Origin: Melioribacteraceae bacterium
GTDB lineage: Bacteria > Bacteroidota > Ignavibacteria > Ignavibacteriales > Melioribacteraceae
DNA: 64,000 nt
Reading direction: 5' to 3'
Assembly: GCA_016342755.1 (NCBI GenBank)
Contig: JAEINS010000003.1
Location: 225,551-289,550, forward strand
Shown here: in pieces, positions 37,730 through 46,787 of the stretch
Numbering within the stretch: the stretch's first letter is position 1
Layout of the letters: every line of letters starts with the position of its first letter
Position numbers and translations under genes: made by a program
Notes under the pieces: model-generated
Database searches by the model: none
What the model was told of the DNA's origin: nothing
The model's input: the letters and a program-made list of their open reading frames with translations, nothing else

Positions 37730-38116
37730 CTATAGTAATTCTAAATTATCAATTCTAGAAAAATCTTTTTTATTTAATGTAGCGATTGGCATATTTAAAG
37801 ATGAAGCTGTTGCTGCAATAAAAATATCTCTAAACTCTATTAAAAGGTTTTCTTTTTTAAGATTTTGAAAAATTTTGGCGGACAGAAAAGTAGTTTCCTT
37901 ATTCAAATCACAAATAGTAAGAAAATTAAATACTACATCTAATTCTTTTATTCTCAGATCAGTATTTGCACCACAAAGTAACTCAAAATGTGTGATTGTA
38001 GAAATATAACATTCATACTGATTTATATATTTCCAAAACAATGTATTTTTCTTCTTTTTCTTTCTAAGAAAATCTATGATAATCGAAGTGTCAATTAATA
38101 ATTTGGAACTTTCCAA
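37730..38116 (-). CDS. PIN-domain toxin (VapC type)
   Basis: 128-aa PIN ribonuclease, toxin of a VapBC pair. The acidic metal-binding residues are all visible: Asp in LLIDTSIIIDF, Glu in THFELLCG, Asp in LIEFRDIFIAATA and Asp in NKKDFSRI. It overlaps its antitoxin gene by 22 bases. Unlike its neighbours it is not involved in polysaccharide synthesis. The cassette interrupts the locus between the dehydratase and aminotransferase genes. Confidence 0.92.
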   Translation of the reverse strand: MESSKLLIDTSIIIDFLRKKKKKNTLFWKYINQYECYISTITHFELLCGANTDLRIKELDVVFNFLTICDLNKETTFLSAKIFQNLKKENLLIEFRDIFIAATASSLNMPIATLNKKDFSRIDNLELL

Positions 38117-38301
38117 GATTCTACCCTAATATCTTTTTCCGATATATCCCATTCTGATATATTTAATAGTTCCTTCAATTCAATTTCTTTTTTTTCTAGT
38201 GGTGATATAACAATTTGAACATCTTTATTAATAAATTTGTCGAGCTCTTTTATTTTTAATGTTGAAGATGATATTCTTCTTTTTATTTTTATTGAATTCA
38301 T
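38095..38301 (-). CDS. Antitoxin of the VapBC pair
   Basis: 68 aa. The C-terminal half (LLNISEWDISEKDIRVESWK) is typical of the toxin-binding tail of antitoxins paired with PIN proteins in Bacteroidota. The first half is lysine-rich and may bind DNA. Position upstream of, and overlap with, vapC support the call. Confidence 0.85.
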   Translation of the reverse strand: MNSIKIKRRISSSTLKIKELDKFINKDVQIVISPLEKKEIELKELLNISEWDISEKDIRVESWKVPNY

Positions 38302-38370
38302 TTTATTTCCATATACTTTATATCATATATAAGCTTTTATAGTAATTCTTTCAAGCGTAAAGTTAGCAGC

Positions 38371-38441
38371 TATAATAAATTTTGTCATCGCGAGGAGCAA
38401 TGCAACGTGGCGATCTCACTTTTAAAGTCTGTGATTGCTTC
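38371..38441. repeat. Direct repeat, right flank of VapBC
   Basis: 71-base near-perfect copy of 37409-37478 (starts tataataaattttgtcatcg, ends gattgcttc) in the same orientation. Beyond it, 38466-38530 is a ctgttaactctaaactgtta tandem stretch (R2) reaching the aminotransferase stop. Confidence 0.92.
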
Positions 38442-38534
38442 TTCCAACTAACCGGAATCGCAATGGCATACTTAAACTGTTAACTCTAAACTGTTAACTC
38501 TAAACTGTCAACTATTAAACTATACAACTCTTAA

Positions 38535-39671
38535 CTATTTTCTAAAAACTCCCTTAATTACCCCAACAACTCTTTCTAAATCTTCTTCTGTTAAATTTGA
38601 ACCTGAAGGTAAACATAATCCATCTTTAAATAGTTCTTCGCAAGTTCCATTTCCGTAAAATGAATATTTTTCAAATACCGGCTGCATATGCATCGGTTTC
38701 CAGAGGGGCCTTGATTCTATATTATCTTCCAATAAAGCTAATCTTATATCTTCTCTAGTAATGCCACCAGATTTATCGGGATCAACAGTTATACAGGTTA
38801 ACCATCTATTTGAGAATGAACCTTCTATTTCCGGCTGGAATTCTATTCCGGGTAAATCAGCGATTTCTTTTTTATAATATTCAAAAATTTCTCTTTTTTG
38901 ATTAACTCGCTCATCAAGAACTTTCATCTGTCCACGACCAATACCGGCTAAAACATTGCTCATTCTGTAATTATAACCAATTTGTGAATGTTGATAATGA
39001 GGAGCCTCATCTCTGGCTTGTGTAGATAAATTTCTTGCCTTTTCAATATACTCTTTATTATTTGAAAGTAGTGCCCCGCCGCCGGAAGTTGTAATTATTT
39101 TATTTCCGTTAAAAGAAAGAATGCCAAACTCACCAAATGAACCTAGTTTTTTCCCATTATATTCAGAGCCTAATGCTTCAGCTGCATCTTCAATTATTGG
39201 AATATCATATTTATTTGCAATTTCTATAATTTCATCAATCTTTGCCGGTATTCCATACAAATGAACTATTACAATAGCCTTTACACTTTTTCCTTTTTCC
39301 TTTTTCCTTGCTTTTATTGTCTTTTCTAATAAAAGCGGATCCATGTTCCAGGTATCTTTTTCACTGTCTATAAAGACTGGAACTGCTTTTTGATAGGCAA
39401 TTGGATTAGCAGAAGCAGAGAAAGTAAAACTTTGACATATTACCTCATCACCAGGCTTCACACCGAGCATTATTAAAGCTAAATGTATCGCAGCTGTACC
39501 AGAAGTAAGAGCAGCACAATGTTTAACTCCGGTATAGTATGCTAAGTCAGTTTCAAAATTATTAACATTTGGACCTAATGGAGCAATCCAGTTTGTATCA
39601 AATGCTTCATGAATATAGTTTAATTCCTCACCACTCATGTGAGGAGATGAAAGCCAGATTTTATTTTTCAT
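38535..39671 (-). CDS. DegT/DnrJ/EryC1-type sugar aminotransferase (PglE-like)
   Basis: 378-aa PLP enzyme that aminates nucleotide-activated keto sugars. Signatures: ALTSGTAAIHLAL (54-66), GDEVICQSFTFSASANPI (74-91), the PLP-stabilising Asp in IIEDAAEALG and the Schiff-base Lys 191 in SFNGNKIITTSGGG. With the 4,6-dehydratase at 35378 and the PglC-like transferase at 41300 it fits synthesis of a 4-amino-4,6-dideoxy sugar of the bacillosamine type. A small KARKKEKGKSV insert lies at 120-130 where relatives have a short loop. It overlaps the HAD gene by 11 bases. Confidence 0.92.
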   Translation of the reverse strand: MKNKIWLSSPHMSGEELNYIHEAFDTNWIAPLGPNVNNFETDLAYYTGVKHCAALTSGTAAIHLALIMLGVKPGDEVICQSFTFSASANPIAYQKAVPVFIDSEKDTWNMDPLLLEKTIKARKKEKGKSVKAIVIVHLYGIPAKIDEIIEIANKYDIPIIEDAAEALGSEYNGKKLGSFGEFGILSFNGNKIITTSGGGALLSNNKEYIEKARNLSTQARDEAPHYQHSQIGYNYRMSNVLAGIGRGQMKVLDERVNQKREIFEYYKKEIADLPGIEFQPEIEGSFSNRWLTCITVDPDKSGGITREDIRLALLEDNIESRPLWKPMHMQPVFEKYSFYGNGTCEELFKDGLCLPSGSNLTEEDLERVVGVIKGVFRK

Positions 39672-40335
39672 ATTTTATTATAATATCATTAAATGTTTTA
39701 ATGTAATTTTTTGCTTTATACTTATCCTGAATGTCAAAATTTTGCTTATGAATATTTCTACCATCATCTAACAAACAAATTGAATTCCATCCAAGTTTAT
39801 TTGGAGTTACAAAATCCTTTTTCAGATTGTCTCCAATATAATAGAAGCAATGGTCTCTATATTTATCCATAAAAATTTGAAAATTTTGAATTGAAGGTTT
39901 TTTACTACCAAATTCTTCTGAAATAATTATTTCATCAAAACAATCAGATAGTCCTAGTGCAGCGATTTTATTTCTTTGAGTGATGGATCTACCATCGGTA
40001 ATAAGACCCAAAGGAATATTTAATTCCTCTATTTTCTGTATAAACTCTTTTACACCTTCAAGTAATACGATACTTGGATAATGATTTCTATATGATCTAA
40101 TTAGATCAACTTTATATATGGACTCGAATTTATATTTATTAACTATTATTTCAAAAACATCTTTCTCTTCAAAATATAAATCGAGCATTTCTTGATAAAT
40201 ATTTAGTTTTATTTCATTGGATAGATGCTCAGAGATTTCTTTGTAGGCAGATTTTAAGAAGTCTATTTCTTTATATAGCGTATCATCAAGGTCAAGAACA
40301 ATAACACTTTTTGAATTTAATACTAATTCAATCAT
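39661..40335 (-). CDS. HAD-superfamily hydrolase
   Basis: 224-aa haloacid-dehalogenase-type phosphatase. Motif I is DLDDTLY with nucleophile D15 and acid D17; motif II is the Thr of GLITDGRS; the conserved Lys is in FGSKKPS; motif IV is the Asp pair of GDNLKKD. It overlaps both neighbours, inside the ATP-grasp/HAD/aminotransferase block often seen in O-antigen loci. Substrate is unknown, perhaps a sugar phosphate. Confidence 0.85.
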   Translation of the reverse strand: MIELVLNSKSVIVLDLDDTLYKEIDFLKSAYKEISEHLSNEIKLNIYQEMLDLYFEEKDVFEIIVNKYKFESIYKVDLIRSYRNHYPSIVLLEGVKEFIQKIEELNIPLGLITDGRSITQRNKIAALGLSDCFDEIIISEEFGSKKPSIQNFQIFMDKYRDHCFYYIGDNLKKDFVTPNKLGWNSICLLDDGRNIHKQNFDIQDKYKAKNYIKTFNDIIIKYEK

Positions 40336-41300
40336 TAGACCTTTGCATTCCGCACTATTACTTCATGATCATATCTTAACATCAGTAAATTATCTTCCCA
40401 GGCATCAAAATAATAAATTTCTTTCTCTTCAAAATACTCTTCAATTAACCACTTAGTATAATTTGCTCCAGCTAAATAACTTAAAGGATAACCACCACCA
40501 AATCTTGGGTTTATCTCTATACCGTATTTTTCATTGGTTCTGTTATTTACAAACAGCTGTAATGTAATACACCCAACAGCCCCATCTAAAACTGACAGCT
40601 TTTCTTTTACAAAACCAATAAGATCATTCTTTTTGGTTATTCCCTTATTAATTTCTCCTGAACGTATTTCAATTCTTTTACGAGGAACTACCGATTTTAA
40701 CTTTGAGTTTTTATCATAATATAAATCTAAGGTAAACTCTGTGTGATCTTTTGGATCAAGGTATTCTAAAAACATCAGTTTTTCATTCTCAGTATGATAA
40801 TCTATTAACATACTTTTATTTTCAATAACATAAATATCTTTACTGCAGCTTCCGTCAAAAGGCTTTATAAATAAAGGGAAATTCGGATTATTTTTATCTA
40901 TATCCTTTGCTCTTTTAATATTTAGCTCATCAAATAAATTGTGAGTCAGTCTTTTATCTCTGCAAATTTTGATTAGTCTTTTATCAGAAATAATTACTTC
41001 TATTCCTTTACTCTTAAATAACTCTTTATTTTCGGCAAGTATCATTAACTCAGTATCAATTGTAGGCACAACCATTTTAACTGAGTTCTTTAAACAAATA
41101 TTTAATAAAATATCTATATAATCCGCTGATGTAACGCGCGGAACAGCAAAATACTTATCAGAAATATTACATGCCGAAGATAACTCCGGAACCATGTCAG
41201 TTGTAAAAACTTTACCATCTTCAAACTTTTCTTTTAACTCTTTCTGAAACGATCTTACCAGAGAAACACGTCTTCCGGCTGATGTTATTAATATATTCAT
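40335..41300 (-). CDS. ATP-grasp protein of the polysaccharide locus
   Basis: 321-aa ATP-grasp ligase related to the PylC/carbamoyl-phosphate-synthase-like group. N-terminus NILITSAGRRVSLV is the pre-ATP-grasp Rossmann part; FPLFIKPFDGSCSKDIYVI carries the ATP-binding Lys; EINPRFGGGYPLSYLAGANY provides the metal and phosphate ligands. It shares one base with each neighbour. In related clusters this gene accompanies PglC-type transferases and may attach an amino acid to an amino sugar; that is inference. Confidence 0.87.
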   Translation of the reverse strand: MNILITSAGRRVSLVRSFQKELKEKFEDGKVFTTDMVPELSSACNISDKYFAVPRVTSADYIDILLNICLKNSVKMVVPTIDTELMILAENKELFKSKGIEVIISDKRLIKICRDKRLTHNLFDELNIKRAKDIDKNNPNFPLFIKPFDGSCSKDIYVIENKSMLIDYHTENEKLMFLEYLDPKDHTEFTLDLYYDKNSKLKSVVPRKRIEIRSGEINKGITKKNDLIGFVKEKLSVLDGAVGCITLQLFVNNRTNEKYGIEINPRFGGGYPLSYLAGANYTKWLIEEYFEEKEIYYFDAWEDNLLMLRYDHEVIVRNAKV

Positions 41301-41905
41301 TATTCTTTTGTACCTTCAAATTTTTCCATTGTAGCATGAGTATCTGAACTTATACCTTCTCTTTTAAATATTTTTACTATCGTTAACCAAAATATTTTCA
41401 CATCAAGTAAAAAGCTAATATTATCTACATACCAAACATCATATCTAAACTTTTCTTCCCAGCTAATTGCATTTCTGCCGTTAACCTGTGCCCAGCCTGT
41501 AATTCCAGGCTTAACGTCATGTCTGCGTTTTTGTTCTTCATTATATAAAGGTAGATACTCAATTAATAACGGTCTAGGACCAATTAAACTCATATCACCT
41601 TTTAATACATTTATCATCTGCGGAAGTTCATCAATTGATATCTTTCTTACTAATTTTCCTAAAGTTGTTAATCTTTCTTCATCAGGTAACAAATTTCCAT
41701 TCTCATCTTTTTTATTATTCATTGTCTGGAATTTTATCACCTTAAATACTTTTTCGTTTTTACCGGGACGAGGATGTAAGAAAAAGACTACCCCTTTATT
41801 TTGAAATAGCAAACCGAGACCAGTTAAAAAAGTTATGGGTAAAGTAACAATTATTAGTAGAAGTGCTGTTAATCTATCTATTAAGGATTTTAACAATTTA
41901 TACAT
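41300..41905 (-). CDS. Initiating sugar-phosphate transferase (PglC type)
   Basis: 201-aa monotopic phosphoglycosyltransferase that loads the first sugar phosphate onto undecaprenyl phosphate. N-terminal reentrant hydrophobic segment (LTALLLIIVTLPITFLTGLG), then VFKVIKFQTM, the catalytic Asp-Glu pair in RKISIDELPQMINVLKGDMS, and the conserved GPRPLLIEYLPLY and PGITGWAQVNGRN. Its size, without the large WbaP N-terminus, places it with PglC/EpsL. Likely substrate is the product of the PglF/PglE-like enzymes. Confidence 0.93.
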   Translation of the reverse strand: MYKLLKSLIDRLTALLLIIVTLPITFLTGLGLLFQNKGVVFFLHPRPGKNEKVFKVIKFQTMNNKKDENGNLLPDEERLTTLGKLVRKISIDELPQMINVLKGDMSLIGPRPLLIEYLPLYNEEQKRRHDVKPGITGWAQVNGRNAISWEEKFRYDVWYVDNISFLLDVKIFWLTIVKIFKREGISSDTHATMEKFEGTKE

Positions 41906-43074
41906 TATAATTTTGCTCTTTTAAATAATAGGTCAGCATAACGTTTTAAATAATAATAAGGCAATTTAAAATTACTATCAAAACCATATAGTTTTTTTAT
42001 ATTATCAGCCGAAGGTAATAATGATTTTAATAGTAAAAACAATGAATCATACAGCGCCATATTAAAAATTATATAACCTATCTTTGTAAACTTCTTTTTT
42101 GTCTGATTAAAAATACCCGCCTTAGCGATAAAATACTTTATTATATTACCTCTAATAAAGTTTGGCTTTAATTTCTTTAATACTTCATCTGGAATTGGTG
42201 TTTTTAACAAAGTCTTTGCAAAGCCTAATGAAAAATAAACAGCTGTTTTAAGTTTTAGTTTTATAACTTGTTCTAAAAATCTCTCCCAATTAACTTTAGT
42301 ATATCTAACTATTCTATCAACATCTGAATGCAATCTAAAACCTGGTGCACGTACATACGAATGTTTAGCAGTATGAAGTGCTACTTGTAATAAATTATCT
42401 TCTGGGCATAAAATTCTGACTTTAGAATCAGAAATCTCAACTGAGCGTTTTAATAATTCTTCACCATCAGGCTCATTCTCTGGCTGTATCCATCTGCCAG
42501 CAATTGGCCTCCACTGCAATTCTAACCAAACCTTATATCCATTAACATCCTTATAATATTCTGTTCCACCACCTCTAAAAGCATCCTCAAGATCTTCTTC
42601 TTCAAATTCAGATCTAAATTTAAACGTATACCCAAGCTCATTTATTAATACCTCATGCGCTTTTCTAAAATCTTTTACTGATACTAAAAGATCAATATCA
42701 CCCATTGGCGAACATGCGCTATTTTTATAAATACCCTTCGCAATACCCGCATTTTTTAATGCAACAATTTTTATATCTTTTTTATTTAATTTTTCTGCAA
42801 CTAAATCTAACTCATCTAATAAATTATCTATTCGGTTTTGAGTAGAATTTAGCGATTCATTCCATTTATCATCTAAATCAATACCACATTCTTTAAGTAA
42901 AAATGCTGTGTGAGAATCTACTTCGTCAATATTTGTTTCTGTATAAATTTGTTCAATATTTATTAAAGAGTATTCTTTTAAGAATTCTCTTTTTCTATTC
43001 GTAATTTCATCAGAAGAAAGTACTAAGCATTTTAGATTCTCAATGCTATTTAATTTATTTATTTTATAATACAT
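41905..43074 (-). CDS. Nucleotidyltransferase-family protein (NTP_transf_5 type)
   Basis: 389 aa, matching the uncharacterised nucleotidyltransferase family PF14907 often found in polysaccharide loci. The core KNAGIAKGIYKNSACSPMGD leads into GDIDLLV, the metal-binding Asp motif, at about residues 133-138; ELQWRPI and the LHTAKHSYVRAPGFR block are typical downstream features. No membrane segment. Function in glycan assembly is unknown; it may modify sugars or carriers. One-base overlap with the PglC-like gene. Confidence 0.8.
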   Translation of the reverse strand: MYYKINKLNSIENLKCLVLSSDEITNRKREFLKEYSLINIEQIYTETNIDEVDSHTAFLLKECGIDLDDKWNESLNSTQNRIDNLLDELDLVAEKLNKKDIKIVALKNAGIAKGIYKNSACSPMGDIDLLVSVKDFRKAHEVLINELGYTFKFRSEFEEEDLEDAFRGGGTEYYKDVNGYKVWLELQWRPIAGRWIQPENEPDGEELLKRSVEISDSKVRILCPEDNLLQVALHTAKHSYVRAPGFRLHSDVDRIVRYTKVNWERFLEQVIKLKLKTAVYFSLGFAKTLLKTPIPDEVLKKLKPNFIRGNIIKYFIAKAGIFNQTKKKFTKIGYIIFNMALYDSLFLLLKSLLPSADNIKKLYGFDSNFKLPYYYLKRYADLLFKRAKL

Positions 43075-43085
43075 ATTAATTTAAC

Positions 43086-43895
43086 TTAATTAAAAATTTC
43101 TAAAACTTTTTTTGAATGTTTTAATTTACTAAATTTGGAATAATATTTTTGCTGTAAATAAGATCCATTAGCATTGTCATTTACATTTAAATAGTTTAAA
43201 AATGCATTTTTAAGAGAATCTTCATTTTGGGGCAGAACAAAATATTTATAATCTTCACCAACCATTTCTGAAATGGTCCCAACTTTCGATGAAATAATAT
43301 CTGTGCCAACTGACATTGCTTCTAATAGTATCAATGGTTGTCCTTCATTATAAGATGGTAAAACAAGACAGTCAGATTTAAATATTTTTTCCATTTTCTT
43401 TTGTCCAATAATCTGACCGTTTATTCTTATTTTATCTGAATCATATGATAATATTTTAGCTTTGTCTTCTTCGTTCGTAAATTCACCATATGTTTCTAAA
43501 ACAATATTATCATTACTCTTTGATAATTCAGAAAAAACTTTTAAAAGTTCAAATATTCCTTTTTCTTTAATATAATTTGAAATATAAATAAATCTAGTTT
43601 TGCCTTTCCTCTTTTTCTTTTCGCCAAAATCATATTCAGTTTCTATAGTATTTTCTAAAACAAAAAAGTTAGTATTTCTAAAAAGTTTTTTAAAAAGTTT
43701 CTTTTCTGATTTTGATAATAGAATTACTTTTGATGTAAATAATAGAATTATTTTAGAAATCATTTTATTTATACTTTTACCATAAAAGGATAAAAAAAAG
43801 TCACAACGATGAATATGTATAATCACTTCTAAATCATTAAACAATTTAGTTAACATGATTATTAAAAGCGTTTTTAAGGATCCAAATAATGACAA
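43086..43895 (-). CDS. GT4 glycosyltransferase lacking a normal N-terminus
   Basis: Retaining GT4 (GT-B fold) enzyme. The C-terminal nucleotide-sugar site is clear: RFIYISNYIKEKGIFELL, KSDCLVLPSYNEGQPLILLEAMSVGT. The first usable start is a TTG at 43895, but the open frame continues to 44111 and still encodes family-like sequence (NKLASLYTIDIVEENSNLRF; KLYITFSLSLFGSLK) with no ATG, GTG or TTG before an in-frame stop at 44112-44114. About 20 residues of a usual N-terminus (the GT-B nucleotide-free loop) are missing. It is either a truncated, possibly inactive gene, or has a frameshift or unusual start near 44090. Confidence 0.7.
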   Translation of the reverse strand: MSLFGSLKTLLIIMLTKLFNDLEVIIHIHRCDFFLSFYGKSINKMISKIILLFTSKVILLSKSEKKLFKKLFRNTNFFVLENTIETEYDFGEKKKRKGKTRFIYISNYIKEKGIFELLKVFSELSKSNDNIVLETYGEFTNEEDKAKILSYDSDKIRINGQIIGQKKMEKIFKSDCLVLPSYNEGQPLILLEAMSVGTDIISSKVGTISEMVGEDYKYFVLPQNEDSLKNAFLNYLNVNDNANGSYLQQKYYSKFSKLKHSKKVLEIFN

Positions 43896-44050
43896 CGAAA
43901 AAGTTATGTATAGTTTATTATAATGTACTTTTCTTAATTTAACTATTTTTCCAAGTATTCGACCTACTTCAATTATCTTAGTAAAACTAAATCTCTCATG
44001 AAATCTTAAATTTGAATTCTCTTCAACTATATCTATGGTATAAAGGCTAG

Positions 44051-44296
44051 CTAATTTATTAACGATAATTTTAACACTTCGAATCTGGAATCCCGATATA
44101 GAAGTCTCAAATTAAACTTGTTTTTAGTATTGATTAAACTTAATATTAAAGAGCTATAATTGGATGATAATATACCAAAATCAATATCATTAGAATAAGA
44201 TTGGGGTAGGTTTTCATAACCTCGTAGAATTAAATATTTCACATTATTATTTTCTAACTCATTGATTATGTATTTAAATATTGAAATAAATTCCAT
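44051..44296 (-). pseudogene. Fragment of a nucleotidyltransferase-like gene
   Basis: 81 aa with KYLILRGYENLPQSYSNDID, the start of a nucleotidyltransferase domain of the kind found alone or fused in polysaccharide loci (Asp-Ile-Asp metal motif). Such domains normally run well over 200 aa, and here the frame stops early, inside sequence that in another frame encodes the N-terminus of the glycosyltransferase at 43086. I interpret it as the 5' remnant left by a deletion or recombination event. Confidence 0.55.
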
Positions 44297-44381
44297 TAGT
44301 ATATTTTTAAGTTTTGAATTATAAAATATAATTTTGACAATAGCTTTTCAGCTTTTTAATAGGAGATCGATTTACGCTCCA

Positions 44382-45512
44382 CTAAAATTCGATTTTATTG
44401 ATCGCATTTATCAAATCATGCGCACCTTTTTCCCAAGAATACCTTTTGATATTATCATACCCTTGTTCTATCATTTCTTTTCTGAACTGTGGATTCTCAA
44501 TGACATGTAATATTTTTTTGCTCAAATCTTTCTCATCTAGAGCATTAAATATTAAGCTCCCTTTTTCACCAACTTCAGGTAGAGAACCTTTATTAGATAT
44601 TATTACAGGTGCTCCACAGCTTTGAGCTTCAATCAGTGGTAATCCAAATCCTTCATATAAAGATGGGAAAACATAAGCCAGACATCTACTATACAATTCT
44701 CCAAGATGCTCATCAGAAACAAAACCTAAAAACTCTATATTATCTGTTAAACCTAAATTGTTTATTTCTAATTTCAACTTATCCCTTGCTGAAATTGCAT
44801 CGGGAGTTCTTGCGGCACCAACTAATTTAAGTTTTATATCCGGAAACTTTTCAACTACAAATTTCATTGATTTTATCAGAGTAATTAAATTTTTATGCTT
44901 CCCAAAAGTAGCAACAGAAAGAATAAAGTTTATATTTTTAAATTCAGTTTTTTTGAGAGACCTAACTACTGTTTGTATTTCAGGTTTAATTCCTTCGGAA
45001 GTAATAAAAACTTTCTTTTTCACTTTTGGGAAAAATTCAATCAATTCATTTTTAGAAAAATTTGAAATAGTACCAATTAATTTACTTCGCCAAATGGTTA
45101 ACGGAATAAATAAATTCCAGTATATTAATTTCGATTTTTCAAAAAGTTCCGGCATTCTTTTATATTGCATATCATGTATTATTCCTAAGGTCATGCAAGT
45201 GCTAAATACAGGAACAACATAATTTGATATGACAAGATCAATTTTATATTTGTATAAGTGATAAGGTAATACAAACTGTTCGTAAAAAATTCTTTTTAAT
45301 CTAGAACAACCACCTTTAAGTATTACAACTTCTTCAAATTCAATGTTATTTCTATTTGTATATAAACCTTTAATATCTTCAGATATAAACAAATAAATTT
45401 TGTAGTTAAGATTTTCTGTTTTGATTGAGTTTAAAATATTACGTATATAAACTTCGGAACCACCTTGCATTCCTGGTGAATATGGGAGGAGATTAATTGC
45501 TATTTTTTTCAT
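44382..45512 (-). CDS. GT4 glycosyltransferase
   Basis: 376-aa GT4 enzyme. N-terminus INLLPYSPGMQGGSEVYIRN has the glycine-rich acceptor-side loop; the C-terminal donor site is CLAYVFPSLYEGFGLPLIEA with the conserved EGFGLPxxE and the SNKGSLPEV loop. No membrane segment; likely peripheral, adding one sugar to the lipid-linked repeat unit. It overlaps the polymerase gene upstream by 20 bases. Confidence 0.92.
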   Translation of the reverse strand: MKKIAINLLPYSPGMQGGSEVYIRNILNSIKTENLNYKIYLFISEDIKGLYTNRNNIEFEEVVILKGGCSRLKRIFYEQFVLPYHLYKYKIDLVISNYVVPVFSTCMTLGIIHDMQYKRMPELFEKSKLIYWNLFIPLTIWRSKLIGTISNFSKNELIEFFPKVKKKVFITSEGIKPEIQTVVRSLKKTEFKNINFILSVATFGKHKNLITLIKSMKFVVEKFPDIKLKLVGAARTPDAISARDKLKLEINNLGLTDNIEFLGFVSDEHLGELYSRCLAYVFPSLYEGFGLPLIEAQSCGAPVIISNKGSLPEVGEKGSLIFNALDEKDLSKKILHVIENPQFRKEMIEQGYDNIKRYSWEKGAHDLINAINKIEF

Positions 45513-46779
45513 TTAATTTTATATGCCAACTTTGAAATTTGCTTATTATAAATATGTTTAATAAAACCAATAATGAATTAATTAGATGTTTACCGAACAT
45601 GTTAGATCTAATTGAAAAATACGATAATGGAATAATGATTGCTGCCCAAAAAAGTTTCTTAACAAGATCGGGTTCTTCACTAATTTTTAATTGCACAGAA
45701 TAAATAACATACCCCAATAGTCCAGATAACAAGAACACTCCTACTAACCCAAAGGCAGAATATCCTTCTCCAACAATTCCAATTGCTTTTTCAGAACCTA
45801 TTCTTGCAACCTCAGGAAAGTGATGATTATTTAAATACCCACCAATTGGTTTATCTGCCCAAACTGCCCTGGGTACCAGAAAAACAAATACATCACCAAT
45901 ATGCTCAAAATATGTAAAACCTTTCCTTGATACATCATTTATAATTTTATGTGTAACATTCTTATGCTCTAAACTCTCTAAGAAAAATTCTATAGACTCT
46001 TTACTTTCAACTTTTTCTATTCCAGAGACCCTAATCCCTTGCATGAAGATAATAACGACAAATAATATTGGAAATAAATAAAAAGCTTTCTTAGCAAATT
46101 TATAATTTGTGAATAGAAAATAATAGAATATTAATATTATTAAACTTATTAAATTATGTCTAACAGTCAGTAATAAGAAAATGGAGACAGGAATTAAAAA
46201 AATTAAACTTTTATATAAAAATCCAATAATTACACTTCTAAATCTATACTGTATATAGATATAGATATAAGCAAGATTTATTGGTATTAACCAAACTAAT
46301 ACACCAATAATACCACTATTTTCACCCATAATTCTTGCTTCAATATAATCTCCTCCAAACCTTGTACTAAAAAGGACACTATAAATATCACCCATGTTTT
46401 GAAGTGATTTAAAACCAGCATAAACTCCTAACAAAAGAAATAAGTTTGCTAATAGAAAAGCACCTCTTGACAAAGAAACATATTTTTCAAATAAAATTGT
46501 GCGCTTCTTTTGTTGTCGTTTTTTTGATAAATGTATCCCCCCGAGTAGACTGAAAAAGGAAATAATTACAGAAAAATGATATAAAAATTCATGTTTTTCA
46601 ATAAAAAAAGATTTTCTTAGATTAAAATCATATAAAAAATTTAAAAATTCTGGAACAACATAAAGTAAAACAAAAGTTGATAGCATTAAAAAAGTGGGAG
46701 AAATACAGAAACCAGAATTTAAATCCTTCTTAACATACTTAAGATATTGTAATAGTATTATTATATATAAAATAATCAT
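45493..46779 (-). CDS. O-antigen polymerase (Wzy-like)
   Basis: 428-aa integral membrane protein with about 11-12 hydrophobic segments and a large periplasmic loop between about residues 225 and 300 (VSRKGFTYFEHIGDVFVFLV, RAVWADKPIGGYLNNHHFPE). This arrangement and the neighbouring Wzx identify an oligosaccharide repeat-unit polymerase. Wzy sequences are poorly conserved, so the call rests mainly on topology and context. Confidence 0.8.
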   Translation of the reverse strand: MIILYIIILLQYLKYVKKDLNSGFCISPTFLMLSTFVLLYVVPEFLNFLYDFNLRKSFFIEKHEFLYHFSVIISFFSLLGGIHLSKKRQQKKRTILFEKYVSLSRGAFLLANLFLLLGVYAGFKSLQNMGDIYSVLFSTRFGGDYIEARIMGENSGIIGVLVWLIPINLAYIYIYIQYRFRSVIIGFLYKSLIFLIPVSIFLLLTVRHNLISLIILIFYYFLFTNYKFAKKAFYLFPILFVVIIFMQGIRVSGIEKVESKESIEFFLESLEHKNVTHKIINDVSRKGFTYFEHIGDVFVFLVPRAVWADKPIGGYLNNHHFPEVARIGSEKAIGIVGEGYSAFGLVGVFLLSGLLGYVIYSVQLKISEEPDLVKKLFWAAIIIPLSYFSIRSNMFGKHLINSLLVLLNIFIISKFQSWHIKLNEKNSN

Positions 46780-46787
46780 ATTTCTAA

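Noticed and set aside
44758..45222. 154-aa plus-strand frame
   Set aside because: Antisense shadow of the GT4 gene at 44382, which has strong motifs.
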